This document shows positions 40,673-51,140 of a stretch of DNA of 59,085 bases, piece by piece. Source of the DNA: CAYYNP01 sp964472545 (GTDB taxonomy: Bacteria > Planctomycetota > Planctomycetia > Pirellulales > Thermoguttaceae); contig CAYYNP010000021.1 of the NCBI GenBank assembly GCA_964472545.1, positions 1 through 59,085 of the forward strand. The letters are read 5' to 3'. How positions within the stretch are numbered: position 1 is the stretch's first letter; each line of letters opens with the position of its first letter. Under the pieces are notes generated by a model that was not told the DNA's origin, did not search any database, and was given only the letters and a program-made list of their open reading frames with translations. The translations under genes and the position numbers were made by a program.

Positions 40673-43600
40673 TCATAGCCTGCCCAGCACGTTCAACGAG
40701 TTGACGGTCCTTTTCCGCTCCTCGTTCTCATCGTTGACCCACTTGCACCAGTTTTTTGCGCGATACAGCATCTCGCCGCCGCTGGGCAGACAGCGCACCG
40801 GCCGGGACTGCGCGGCCAGGGGGAAGGCCCCCAGGCTTCTCGGCACCGAGTCCGGCGACTCGTGGCATCCCACACACCCCTTGCTTTCGCCGGGGCGGAC
40901 GTAGTGCCAGTTCAGTTCGTTGCCCACCACGTAACCGTCGGCGTCGAGCACCTGGATGTGGAAGAGGCGGTCGGCGGGCAACTCTAGCGAGAACGACCCG
41001 TCGGGGGCCACCGGCTCCACGCCGAGAATCCGGGCGGTCAGTCCTCCGTGGTTCATCCAACCCTGGCCGCCGTTGACGCCCGTACCGTAGCGGGCGACCA
41101 TCGGCAGGCCCTCGACGATCCGCACGTATCGGCCCCGCGCTTTGACGTCCGGGTGTTGTGTGTTGTAGATCGACGCGCAGAACAGCCGGCCCGTGTAGCC
41201 GTCCTGCCGCGTCGCCGGCGAGGTGGCCAACACCGGCGGAACCGGACGCGGCGCCAGCGGCCGGGCGTCGAGTTCGGAGGCCTCCGGATCGTTGTAGATC
41301 AACGTCAGCCGGCCGGTCGGGATATCCATCCAATACAGCCCGTGATCGACCGGAGCCCAGAAGTAATCGTGGTGGTTGTCGATCTTCTCCGCCGGACGCT
41401 CGCCGGCCGAACAGAGCAGCGTGTCCGCGTCGATCGGATACGGCGAGGTGATCGCAATGCTATCGTCGGGCCGCAAGATCCGGTCCCGATAACGCCCGGG
41501 CCCGACGATCATCGGCCCGCAAAACGAGTTGATCAGGAAAGTCTTGCCGTCGAGCGGCTGCGGCTGGGAGATGCAGAGTTGGCGATGGCGGATGTACTCG
41601 GGCGTGTAGGCCGTCCCCGATCCCTTGGGTGAGATGTGTTTAATCCAGAACTCTCGCCGCTCGGGACCGTAGAGCACCCGATGGTTGGTGCCGTCGGGCA
41701 AGCAGGATTCCAGGACGAACTCCAGCTTCGGCAGCGAATAGAAATCTTCCAGGCGAACAAACACGATGCGGCCGTCGGTGTTGACCACCGGCTCGCTGTC
41801 GCGGGCACAGTTGAACCCGATCACGTGGACGTCGGTCCCGTCGGCGTTCATTACCGCCAGTGCGGTTGAAAGATAACCGTGATACTCGTCGCGGGCACCG
41901 ACCCGCGTGGTGCAGAAGACGATGCGTCCGTCGGGCAGGAAGTTCGGCTGCACGTCGTGATACGGGCCGGTGGTCAATTGCCGCACACCGCTGCCGTCGG
42001 CGCTCATTTCGTAAACGTGCCACCAGGGCTCGCCGTTGCCTTCGCATCGCGAGAAGAGGATCTTGCGGCCGTCGTACGACACGCGCAGATCGGCCACGTA
42101 GCCGTCGGTGAAATGCGTCAGCGGCGTCACCTCTCCCGAAGGCACCGGCGGCTGCAATCTGTAGAGGTTCGATCCGACGCGATAGGTCGGCCCTTCGTCG
42201 GTCTGATTGTAGGCCTGCATCGTGGCCGAGAACATCCAGCCGGCGTTCGGCGGAATCTTGGGGGCTTTGATGAAGGCGACGGCGTCGGCAGGGGCGTCGG
42301 CAGGGGCGTCGGCAGGGGCGTCGGCAGGGGCGTCGGCAGGGGCGTCGNNNNNNNNNNNNNNNNNNNNNNNNNNNNNNNNNNNNNNNNNNNNNNNNNNNNN
42401 NNNNNNNNNNNNNNNNNNNNNNNNNNNNNNNNNNNNNNNNNNNNNNNGCAGGGATATCCGCAGGGGCGTTGCTGCCGGCGGTGACTTCGGTGGTGTTTTC
42501 CGCCGGGACTTCTACCGGGGCAAGCTTCTCCTGCGGCACTCTCGGCTCGCGTTGCAGGCCGCGCCGTTGCAGGGCTTCTCGCGCCACCAGGCGAACGTTG
42601 TGATACGGATGCGACGCTTCTGCCCGGCGCAAGGCGGCCAACGCCGCCGGCGTGCCCAGATCGACCAGCGCCCGGGCGGCCGCGTACCGGATCTCCATCG
42701 CGTTGCGGTGGTTGTCGAGGTATCGCACCAGCAATGGCACGCACTGCCGGTCGCCCAAGCGGCCCAGCGCACGAAGCAACGCCTCTTTGTAGCGAGGGCT
42801 CGGATCGTTGTATTCCTCGTGGCCTCGGGTGCTGAGCCACTTCAGATTGGGTTCTCCGTAGTAACTGAAATACCCGTAATCGGCGTCGTCGGGCGCCGCT
42901 TCGAGCAACCGGCAAATCGGGCCGACCGACTCCCGAGCATCCAGGCAGATCAGCGTCTTGGCCGCGTTGATGCGAACCCAATGGCTGGGATGTTCCAGCA
43001 GGTCGATCACCAGCGGAACGTCTGCCTTCGCCCGGCAACAGCTAAGGACAATCTTCGCCGCGAAGGGCGTGTGCAGGGCGTCGGTTCTGTTGGCCAGACC
43101 GTGGGCGGCCTGGATCAGTTCTCGTCGGTGAGGCAGGTTTTCCGGTACGGCACGATCGCATCCCAGCGACCAGAACGCCGCGTCCACCACCGCTTGCCGA
43201 ATGCCGGCCTTCTCCAGCAGCCAGGCGCTGATCGGCTGCCACGGCTCGATCTGGTAAACGCACACGCCGTCGTAATCCAGCGGCATGTTCGCGATGATCG
43301 AAGGGCAGACTTCGCGCAGCTTGGCGATCGTCTTCGGATGCGAGAAGTCGATCCGGCTCAGCGCAAACAGGATCGCGTAGGCGGTACGCGGCGTCCAGAT
43401 CTTTCCGCCGCCGCCGAAATCGTAGTCGTTCGGGTCGCGCTTGTCGACCAGGTCGTGGCCGTTACCGTTGGTCATCGGCGGTAGCCGTGCGGCGCGATCC
43501 AACCGATAGGCGTAGTCGGGCAGGGCCGTCAACAACGCCGTAGCGGCCTCCTCACCGCCAAGGTCGCCCAGTGCGTCGGCTGCGTAGACGGCCCATTGCG

Positions 43601-44882
43601 GATGATCCAACAGCGAGATAAGCAACTCTCTCGCCTCGCTCCCGCCCAGGCGACCCAACGCGCGGACGGCGGCCTGAAGAAAGAGCCGCTCATGGCGGTC
43701 GTGGCTTTCGCGCTGGACGTAAGGCTGCAAGGCCGTGACCAGCACCGGCACCGCACTCGCACGCTCGCCGACCGCTCCCAATGCCCCGGCGATGCGCTGC
43801 TTGGCGAGCCACGGCGCATCGGCTGCGAAGCCGGCGGCCAACCGCTCGGGCCGAAACGACGCGATCCGGCGGCCCCACGCGGCAATTTGCGTCTTTCGTC
43901 TCTCCGGCGAGGCCATGCTGTAAAAGGGGCACTCTTGTCCGGTCAGATTGCCCAGCGAAATCCACGCCGCCTGGCGGACGCCCCAGTCTTCGTCGTGCAG
44001 CGCGGCAAGCAGCCCGGCCAGATGCCTTCGGCTGCCGGTCCTGCCGAGGTTCATCGCGGCATGGCGTCGCACTTCGGCCCGTGGGTCGCTCAACAGACCG
44101 GCAACGCGATCGGCCGCCCGATAGGCCCGCATTTGCGAGAGACACCGCAATGCGACGCAGCGCGATTGGGGATTGTCTGACGCCAGCAGCGCCGCTTGCT
44201 CAGCCACTTGACGCCGATACGGGTTCTGATCCGGCGGCGGCAAGCTGGCCGGCTCGACCCACGGAGGCCCCAGCGGCGCAGGCATGCCGGGAAACCAAGC
44301 CAGTTGCTCATCCGTCGGGCTCTTGCGGTAGACGGCGATCTCCGACGCACCCGGGTTGTGCGGTCCGTGGGAATTGAGAAACTTCAGCCGAATCTCCCGC
44401 ACGCTTCGCCGCGGCACGGCAATCCGCTGCGGCCCGTCGGCCATCTTGAACGTCCCCTTGGCGGCCGGCGCGGCGTCGTTTTCGAGATAGACCTCATAGT
44501 CCTTGAAACACTGGTAGAGCACCTGCGCCGTGCGGCCGAAATAGACGATCTCGGCCACCTCGACCGGCCGCTCCCATTGCAGCGTGAAGACCGCCTGGGG
44601 GCCCGACTTGGCGCGGTTGACGGCCCAGGCCTGACGGGAGTCTTGCTGCGACCCCGCCTCGGGCAACTGCCCGTCGATCGCAAACCGGGCCGCGTAATTG
44701 GCGTCGTATTCCGACGTGGCCGAAACTCTCGCTTGCGGAGCCAGGTTCTCCGGATGGGCGTTTTCCGGATCGGCGTTCTCCGGATGGGCGGCCGATGCCG
44801 TCGTCGTCAAGAGTATCGCGCAGACGAGTGAGCACGCATGGACGGCGACCGCCGCGATACCGACCCGTTTGTAATGTCTCAC
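40673..44882 (-). CDS. Exported discoidin/HEAT/HzsA-like multidomain protein (interrupted by assembly gap)
   Basis: Start GTG at 44882, with AAGGA 6 nt upstream. Order: signal peptide (about 1-32), F5/8-type C (discoidin) domain (about 40-180), HEAT repeats (about 230-780), an Ala/Asp/Pro linker, then a HzsA-related domain with a TolB-like propeller and a CVGCHE (CxxCH) motif near the C-terminus. The 100 N at 42348-42447 lie in the linker, and the frames on the two sides differ by one register. N-runs of 100 are usually arbitrary in length, so this is probably not a true frameshift. A protein of about 1,400 aa is expected. Confidence 0.8.
42279..42347 (-). repeat. 12-bp tandem repeat encoding an (Asp-Ala-Pro-Ala)n linker
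   Basis: The unit GGGGCGTCGGCA (plus strand) recurs at least five times and runs straight into the gap. On the coding strand it reads Asp-Ala-Pro-Ala, an extended linker. Confidence 0.9.
42348..42447. other. Assembly gap (100 N)
   Basis: Exactly 100 unknown bases, the conventional size of an unknown-length gap, placed where the tandem repeat would defeat assembly. Confidence 0.97.
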
Positions 44883-44920
44883 CGGTTTCCTTCTCGTGGG
44901 GAAGCAGAATTGATACGCTC

Positions 44921-45913
44921 CTAGCCGATCCAAACATAAGCGTTCGGTCGTGAAGGTGGCAGGCGGCCGTAATGGATCATGTTGAAGGTCAACAAGCAGT
45001 TGATGGGCCGTTTCTTGTCGGAAAGCAGTTCGAAAACCCAAACAACCGGAGCAATCGCCACGGAGCGGTCGGGGCTACAAACACAAATTGACTCGGAGCC
45101 GTCTGATTCCAGCACGTTGCACCATTCCCAGTCGAGGTCCCAACAGAGTATTTGGCCAACGAAGCTCCCCAATTCAATGGCTCGATCTATCTTCTGATCC
45201 TTACTTAGCTTCCGTTCCGCCCGTGCGGCGTCGATTTCTTTCTCGACGCGTCGTAGACGTTTCTCGGCATCCTTGACCTTGGAGAGTTTCAGACGCTTCG
45301 TGACCGCTCCCACCATCTCCCACATCTCAGACTCCTGTTCCTCCGTGAGTGGTGACTCCGTCGTACGCTTCGATTGCGGTCTGGTGTCGATAATGTCAGG
45401 AAGGGCCTTTTCCCACTGGGCTTCGTCAAACTTGACGTTCTTGACGACGCGTTTGAAAACTGGGTGATCAAGAAATGTGCCAGATCTTGCCAGAAAGCGG
45501 AAGATCACGGCGTATTTCTTGACTCGATAGATTCGGATAATCTCGCGCTTGGAAGGGGCGAACGAGTCCTGCTCCCATTCCTTGCCGAGTCCTCTCACGT
45601 CGAGCATCCTCTCATCGAAGAGCTCGCCGTCGGCGATCTTGATGCGTCGTTTCTTGCGATTGCGAGTGTACCATTCCAGGCGCTCTGCCAACTCGCTCTT
45701 GGCTCTCGGCAATTTGAAGATCTCGATGCGCAACAGGCTGACGTTATCCCATGGCTCCTGTTCCTCGCAGAAGAACGTCGCGCCCACCTCCTTTGCCGAT
45801 GCATCCCATACAAAATGAGTGAGTGGCCATAGATGAGCACCCTTGATATGTAGGCAACCCATTCCGAATTCTCTTCCGAGCGTCGCGTCCGTCAGATCCA
45901 CTTGCTCAAACAT
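44921..45913 (-). CDS. Hypothetical protein
   Basis: A 330-aa soluble protein with no signal peptide. ATG at 45913 follows AGGAG at good spacing. It is rich in Trp, Arg, Lys and Glu, with a Lys/Glu/Arg-rich helical stretch around 225-250 (KDAEKRLRRVEKEID). Two aromatic regions (MGCLHIKGAHLWPLTHFVWD, ILCWDLDWEWC) suggest a structured alpha/beta core. Codon choice is less GC-rich than in the neighbours, so it may be a recent arrival. No family is recognised. Confidence 0.7.
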   Translation of the reverse strand: MFEQVDLTDATLGREFGMGCLHIKGAHLWPLTHFVWDASAKEVGATFFCEEQEPWDNVSLLRIEIFKLPRAKSELAERLEWYTRNRKKRRIKIADGELFDERMLDVRGLGKEWEQDSFAPSKREIIRIYRVKKYAVIFRFLARSGTFLDHPVFKRVVKNVKFDEAQWEKALPDIIDTRPQSKRTTESPLTEEQESEMWEMVGAVTKRLKLSKVKDAEKRLRRVEKEIDAARAERKLSKDQKIDRAIELGSFVGQILCWDLDWEWCNVLESDGSESICVCSPDRSVAIAPVVWVFELLSDKKRPINCLLTFNMIHYGRLPPSRPNAYVWIG

Positions 45914-46096
45914 CGATATCTCCTGAATCGGGCAGCAGCCTGACTATTGCGGTACATTCTATTCGGGCGATTTGGCCGGCGGAACCCCCACGTGAATTCG
46001 AGCCGGAGTCCCTTCGGTCGGGTCTTGTCTTGAAAGCACCGCGCACGGTGTTTGGTCAGTCATGACAATCCCCGCGACACCCTCCAATACTCAGGC
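45914..46096. other. Short intergenic segment
   Basis: No gene or clear regulatory site is seen between the hypothetical gene and the end of the 1603-aa gene. Confidence 0.5.
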
Positions 46097-49000
46097 CTAT
46101 TCGACCACGTTGATCGGCCCGTCGCCGCGAACGCGCTTGATCCATTGTTGGGTCATGGGGAACTGAGAAATCGTCCCGTCGCGCTCCCAGCGAGTGCGCC
46201 AGTCCCAGGCCCTCACGTCGGTCTTCCAATTCTCGGGGCGATAGGCCTCGATGGCCGTCTGCATCGTGCCGCCCGGCTCGTCGCGGTAGCGATACGTCTT
46301 CTCGACCAGCCCTTGCCCTTGGAAGTGATGCGCGTAGGGCGTGTTATAGAACCCGCGCATCGCGCTGCGCAGATACGACACGCCGGCGTGATATTCGGCG
46401 TAGCACGGCTCGACCGCCTTGTGGTACGCCGCGAACAACTCCTGGCGGATCTCCTCGCGGCGCAGTTCCTGCTCGCGCCGGGCGGCTTCGTCCCGCTGGC
46501 GGAGCTTCTGGTCGTGCTCGCGCTTAAGCGTGTTGATCTCCTGATCCAGCGCCTCGCGCTGTTTCCGTAGTTGGTCGAATTCCGTTCCGAGGATCTTCAG
46601 ACGCCGCTCTTCCTTCAACCGCGCCACGATCTGGTTCGCCCGATGGCCCGGCGAGCCCTCGCCCTGCAACGTGGCGCGGAGCGCGTTGAGTACCTTGGCT
46701 TCGGCAAAGTGCATCTCGCGATGGATCGGCGAAAGGGCCTTGAGCACCTCCAACTCGCGGTCGATTTCGATCGCGCGCTTGTAGGCCGCGTTCTTCGCCA
46801 TCTGCTTGCGACGCTCCCGTTGCGCGCGATAGCCCTGTATCGCTCCGCCGTCGCCGCTGCCGTGCTCGCCTTCATATTGCACGCGTAGCTCCCCCAGAAA
46901 CCGGTTTTCCTCTTGGATGGCCTTGGCGTCCCAATAGACGGGCATCTCGGCAACTGCCGCTGCCACTGCCTCCTCGACCTGCCTCACCACCTCGTCCAAC
47001 TCCGCCCGCTCTGCCGTCAATTCCTCGATCTTCTTCCTCGTCGCCACCTCCTCCGGCATCGTCTCGAAAGCGGCCTCCACCTCCTTTTCGTGCTTTTCGA
47101 GTTTTTCGCGGCCAGCCTCCTCCTCCGCCTTCAGCCGCAAGTACTCCCGATCCGTGATCGTCTGAAGCCACTCCGCTTCCCCCTCGCGAACCTCCCTCTC
47201 CTTCTCCGCGTGGCCGGCGATCTTCTGCTGTAGCGCCTCCCGCTGCTCGCGGAGTTCGGCCAATCGCGGCGGCGGAACGATCTCCTCTTGCGGCTCGGGC
47301 TGTTCCGGCTGCTCCTCCGACTTCCCGATATTGGCCAGGTCCTCCTTCGCCTTGGCAATCGCCTTGGGCCAATTCGGATCGCGGTTGCGCAATTCGTGCA
47401 GGCGGATCACGATGTCTTGGGCCAGTTTGCTGTAGTAGGCCAACGCCTCGTCGGCGGCCCGCTTGTTCTCGATCTCGTAACGCTTCCGTGCGGCCCGATC
47501 TTTGATCAGTTCGGTGGCGAACCGCTGCGTGGGCCGGCGGCTGGCGTCGATCACCGGCGGCGGCAACTCGCCAAACACCTCGCCGTGTACGCGATGATAA
47601 ATCACGACGTAATCGACCGCTCCGGCGAAATGTCCCGTGCCGTCGCGCGAGGCAGCGACGAAGTTGCGTTTCTGAAGACCCGAGGGAAAGACGTCGGCCG
47701 GGCGGAACGTGGAGGCCGTCTTCGCCACCAACCGATCGCCGGCCCAGATCGCAACCTGCTTCCCGTCGATCTCCACGCGCAGCCGCGTCCAAACGCTCGG
47801 TGCTAGCGGCGTAGCCATCGCCAGCGTAACGACGTTCTCGCCGCCGACGAGCGCCGCAAATACCGGCTTGCCGTCGGCATCGGTTTTCAACGTCATGCAG
47901 TTCTGCGAATCGGAGCCAAAGTCCCACAGCGTCTGCTGCGTGCCGCCGGCGGGCCGCACGGCCATATCGACCGTGATCTGGCCCATGTCGGCCGCCCGGG
48001 CGTTGAGTTCGAGGTATTGTGTCTTGCCGTCGAATCCGAAGCCACGGCGCTCGCCATCGACAATCAACTCCGGCGCCCCGTACACGTACCCGTTCATCAC
48101 CGGCACGGAGAAACCACCTACGCCGTGATCCCGATAACGGTCCTCGAGCATCATTTGCGACGGCTCGTCTAAGGCGTAGTTCTGCCACAGCCCGTGCGCG
48201 TTCTCGCCGGCCTGATCGCGCGGCGTCAACTCGGGCAACTTCGCGTTGGCGTCGGCCGGGGCGGCGGAGTACCACGCCCGCTGATATCCCGACAGCCGCG
48301 CCGCCCCCTCGATAGACGCCTGGCCGCCGACCCGCGCGTTGGCGGAAAGATGGGCCTTGCCGCGGACCACGGCGTATTGCTCGACGCTGGCGTTATCAAG
48401 CACGGTGGCGGCGTCGAGCACCATTGCCCCGGGGCCGACGTACGCCGTGGGGGCGACCGTCGCCGTCGACGCCACCCAACCGCCGCCGTTGGGATGCGGA
48501 GCGCCGTCGGCGACCTCCAGGGCCGTGTCCATTCGGCTGCCGATCGACAGCAGCCGTTGACGCAGATAGGGATCTTCGGCGGTCTCGCACTTCGCTGTGA
48601 CGGCTGCCCGAGAGTCTCGCACTTGTTGCACGAACCGCTTCCGCTCGGGTGTATTCGGTGGCGTGGGCACGATGCTGTTGATGACGTACGACGAGCCGTA
48701 GGCGGCGTAGACGTCGTCCGTATCGAACCGCACCCGATGCGGCGTGCCCGGCCGAGCACCCTCTAGCGTCACCTGCCAGGGATAGCGTGGGCAAAAGCGG
48801 CCGCTACAGATATAGAGCGGGCTGGGAATGTGCAAGATGGCCGTCGGCGCAGCGGTCACCGTCAGCCAATAGCGCCGGTCGCCCGCTTGCCGCGGCATGG
48901 TCATGCGGCCCTTGTTCCAGAAGTCGCTGTAGCGGGTGTCGCCGTTGCGGTCGACGGCCACGATGCACGCCCGCCAGTCGCTGTAAGTGGTGGGATCGTG

Positions 49001-50908
49001 GTAGCCTTGGAAGTCGACCGTGATTTCCGTCGCCTGCGGATCGGCCACCAGGCGGACGATATTCGTGCCGTACGACTCGGGCGCCTCGTCCCAAACGATG
49101 CGATAGACGCCCCGCTCGACGTCGATTGCCTCGAGGTAGTTCTTGGCCACCGCGAACCAGGACGTCTTGAGCACGTCGTTGTTTTGGAAGTCGAACTCGG
49201 CCAGCCGTGCCCCGTATTCGGCCACGATGTCGCCCGCCCCACGGATGCCGCTTTCGCACATCCCCCGCTGCTCGGCCAGCCGGGCGAGCGTCTGGAAGAA
49301 ATTCTGTTCCACGTGGGCCTTGGGCATTGAGGTCACGGCGCAATAGCCCCAGTTGGGGTCTTCGCCGAGGGTCGAATAGAACAGGGCCGTGGGATATGAG
49401 GCGTGCAGCGCGCTGCGATAGGGCCGCCGCACACTGTTGGTGTTCTTGTTGGCCGCGCCGCCGGTGCCCAGGTCCTGGCAGAAGTCGCAAAAGATCTCGG
49501 GATGGCCGAACCACCACTGGACCATGCCGTGGCCGTATTCGTGAAACAGCGCGATCGACAGCGCACTGATCCCGCCGACGGTGCAGCCGCCGTAGCCGCC
49601 GCCGTTGCCGCCGCCGACGTGGACGTTGTGCTTGCGTTTTTCGTCGCGGTCCCAATACTGCATCAAGTGGCCGCCGTATTCGAGATAGGCGTACCAGTCC
49701 TCGGCCCCGGCAACGGCCGAACGATAGAAGCGGTCGCGGCGGGCGGTCTCCGCAGGGTCCTCGCCTTTCGGATGGGCCTCGACGCTGAAGACGAAATGCG
49801 GCGAGATATAGAACTGCCGGCCGACGGGTGCGGAGGCTCCCCCGCCCGCGTACTCGGTCTGATCGAGCGAGGCCTTGATCCGTTGCATCTGTTTGACGTA
49901 GAGGTCCATGGCGAAGCGTCGGTCTTCTTCGCACAGCAGCCAGCGATGCAGCACCCGTTTCCGTCCGTTGGCAAACCGCAGCACGACGCCCGGCGCAACG
50001 AACTCCTCGCCTTCGTACGGCTCGCCCAGTTCGTTGCCCAGGCCCATGAAGCCGACCAGGTGGGCCTTGAACGAACGCGGCATTTCGAGCGGGCGCGGGT
50101 TGGCGTCGCCTGCCTGGAAGTTGCACGTCTCGATACGAAACTTGCCCTGTTGCCCGTCGAGCGTGGAGAACTCGTTCCCGGAGAGTGGTCCTTCCGGCCG
50201 GGTTTCGCTCGACCAGACAACGTCGCAGAAGTCCCGCCAGCGGTCGTCGAGGTGAACGATCTCGTAGTAGTAACGCTTTCCCTCTTCGAGCGGGTGCGGT
50301 TTCGAGATCTGTGTGGGAAACGTGGTGTATTGCGACGGCAGGGCCTTCATCGTGCAGTAACAGACGGCCCGGGCGTTGACGGGGTCGTCGTCGGTGCTGA
50401 GATAGACGTATCCCTCTTCGTCGGCCGCGATCTTGAAGGTGTAGTTGCCCGATTCGCTCGGCGTGACGTAGCCGCGCACGCGGCGGAGGAACGACGTGCC
50501 GGCGTTGGGCTCGAACGTCAGCGCGTCGAGTTCGGCGGTCTGCACGTCGCCGACCACACCGGCCGTACATTCGGCATCCATCGCGCTGGCCGCCAGCGTC
50601 CACTCGCGTTCGATCATCCCCTCACGCAACTCCGTGAAGTCGACGCCCTTGCGCGGCCACCAGCGCACCACGCGGCGGTTGTACTTCTGCGGATCGCCGT
50701 CGCCTTCGAGCGTGACCTTGCGCAGCTCGACCCAGGGGCGAAGTTTGCCTTCCACCGGGTAGCGCGAAAGCTCGAAGAAGTCGTAGCTTTCCGTCTGCGC
50801 CGCGTCCGATTCGGCAGCAGGGGATAAGGTCGTACCCGCACCGAGTGCTGCAAGGACGAGAACGAAAATCGGAGACAACACCAGCATTGCATGTGGTCGA
50901 AGACGCAT
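46097..50908 (-). CDS. Giant exported HEYGH metallopeptidase-like / LamG / coiled-coil protein
   Basis: A 1603-aa protein with a signal peptide (about 1-31). Order: PA14-like module (about 110-230, NYTFKIAADEEGYVYLS), a metallopeptidase-like core with HExxH at about 456-460 (HEYGHGMVQWW), beta-rich modules including hexapeptide-like repeats around 830-880 (SVEQYAVVRGKAHLS), a LamG/concanavalin domain (about 940-1090, MGQITVDMAVRPAGG), then Glu/Arg/Gln-rich coiled coil to the end. It is probably a cell-surface protease or glycan-associated protein. The ATG at 50908 follows GAAGGAAGGG. No exact family is known to me. Confidence 0.82.
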   Translation of the reverse strand: MRLRPHAMLVLSPIFVLVLAALGAGTTLSPAAESDAAQTESYDFFELSRYPVEGKLRPWVELRKVTLEGDGDPQKYNRRVVRWWPRKGVDFTELREGMIEREWTLAASAMDAECTAGVVGDVQTAELDALTFEPNAGTSFLRRVRGYVTPSESGNYTFKIAADEEGYVYLSTDDDPVNARAVCYCTMKALPSQYTTFPTQISKPHPLEEGKRYYYEIVHLDDRWRDFCDVVWSSETRPEGPLSGNEFSTLDGQQGKFRIETCNFQAGDANPRPLEMPRSFKAHLVGFMGLGNELGEPYEGEEFVAPGVVLRFANGRKRVLHRWLLCEEDRRFAMDLYVKQMQRIKASLDQTEYAGGGASAPVGRQFYISPHFVFSVEAHPKGEDPAETARRDRFYRSAVAGAEDWYAYLEYGGHLMQYWDRDEKRKHNVHVGGGNGGGYGGCTVGGISALSIALFHEYGHGMVQWWFGHPEIFCDFCQDLGTGGAANKNTNSVRRPYRSALHASYPTALFYSTLGEDPNWGYCAVTSMPKAHVEQNFFQTLARLAEQRGMCESGIRGAGDIVAEYGARLAEFDFQNNDVLKTSWFAVAKNYLEAIDVERGVYRIVWDEAPESYGTNIVRLVADPQATEITVDFQGYHDPTTYSDWRACIVAVDRNGDTRYSDFWNKGRMTMPRQAGDRRYWLTVTAAPTAILHIPSPLYICSGRFCPRYPWQVTLEGARPGTPHRVRFDTDDVYAAYGSSYVINSIVPTPPNTPERKRFVQQVRDSRAAVTAKCETAEDPYLRQRLLSIGSRMDTALEVADGAPHPNGGGWVASTATVAPTAYVGPGAMVLDAATVLDNASVEQYAVVRGKAHLSANARVGGQASIEGAARLSGYQRAWYSAAPADANAKLPELTPRDQAGENAHGLWQNYALDEPSQMMLEDRYRDHGVGGFSVPVMNGYVYGAPELIVDGERRGFGFDGKTQYLELNARAADMGQITVDMAVRPAGGTQQTLWDFGSDSQNCMTLKTDADGKPVFAALVGGENVVTLAMATPLAPSVWTRLRVEIDGKQVAIWAGDRLVAKTASTFRPADVFPSGLQKRNFVAASRDGTGHFAGAVDYVVIYHRVHGEVFGELPPPVIDASRRPTQRFATELIKDRAARKRYEIENKRAADEALAYYSKLAQDIVIRLHELRNRDPNWPKAIAKAKEDLANIGKSEEQPEQPEPQEEIVPPPRLAELREQREALQQKIAGHAEKEREVREGEAEWLQTITDREYLRLKAEEEAGREKLEKHEKEVEAAFETMPEEVATRKKIEELTAERAELDEVVRQVEEAVAAAVAEMPVYWDAKAIQEENRFLGELRVQYEGEHGSGDGGAIQGYRAQRERRKQMAKNAAYKRAIEIDRELEVLKALSPIHREMHFAEAKVLNALRATLQGEGSPGHRANQIVARLKEERRLKILGTEFDQLRKQREALDQEINTLKREHDQKLRQRDEAARREQELRREEIRQELFAAYHKAVEPCYAEYHAGVSYLRSAMRGFYNTPYAHHFQGQGLVEKTYRYRDEPGGTMQTAIEAYRPENWKTDVRAWDWRTRWERDGTISQFPMTQQWIKRVRGDGPINVVE

Positions 50909-51095
50909 AAGAACGACCCTTCCTTCGCACGGGGTGGCCCGGTCACTCTTGCGGAACACGCTCCGCCGGCGCGACAATCCCGATTCGCAAGAGTGCCCGG
51001 GTGGCGAAGCCACAAGAGGCGGATCGTCGGGGCCGGATCCTCTTGTTGCTGCGCAACCCCGATTCGTGGAAATCGCATGAGAACGACCCTTCCTT
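50904..51095 (-). repeat. Duplicated translation-initiation leader
   Basis: The 22-nt blocks 50904-50925 and 51074-51095 differ at one base. Both contain the SD (AAGGAAGGG) and an ATG-CG on the minus strand. Only the first opens the long ORF; the second leads into a frame that does not join it. Confidence 0.85.
50945..51006. repeat. Hairpin in the upstream region
   Basis: CACTCTTGCG (50945-50954) pairs with 50997-51006 over 10 bp, with a smaller hairpin in its loop. It lies between the two copies of the leader and might belong to a mobile intergenic element. Confidence 0.6.
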
Positions 51096-51140
51096 TTCTC
51101 GCTCTTTCTCTGTGATCTCGGTGCTCTCTGTGGTGGCCTT

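Noticed and set aside
42279..42347. Possible CRISPR array
   Set aside because: The 12-bp units are contiguous without spacers and encode a protein linker.
41640..45041. 1133-aa ORF reading through the N gap
   Set aside because: After the gap it gives an Arg/Pro/Cys repeat frame; the real downstream frame is the one with the HzsA-like domain.
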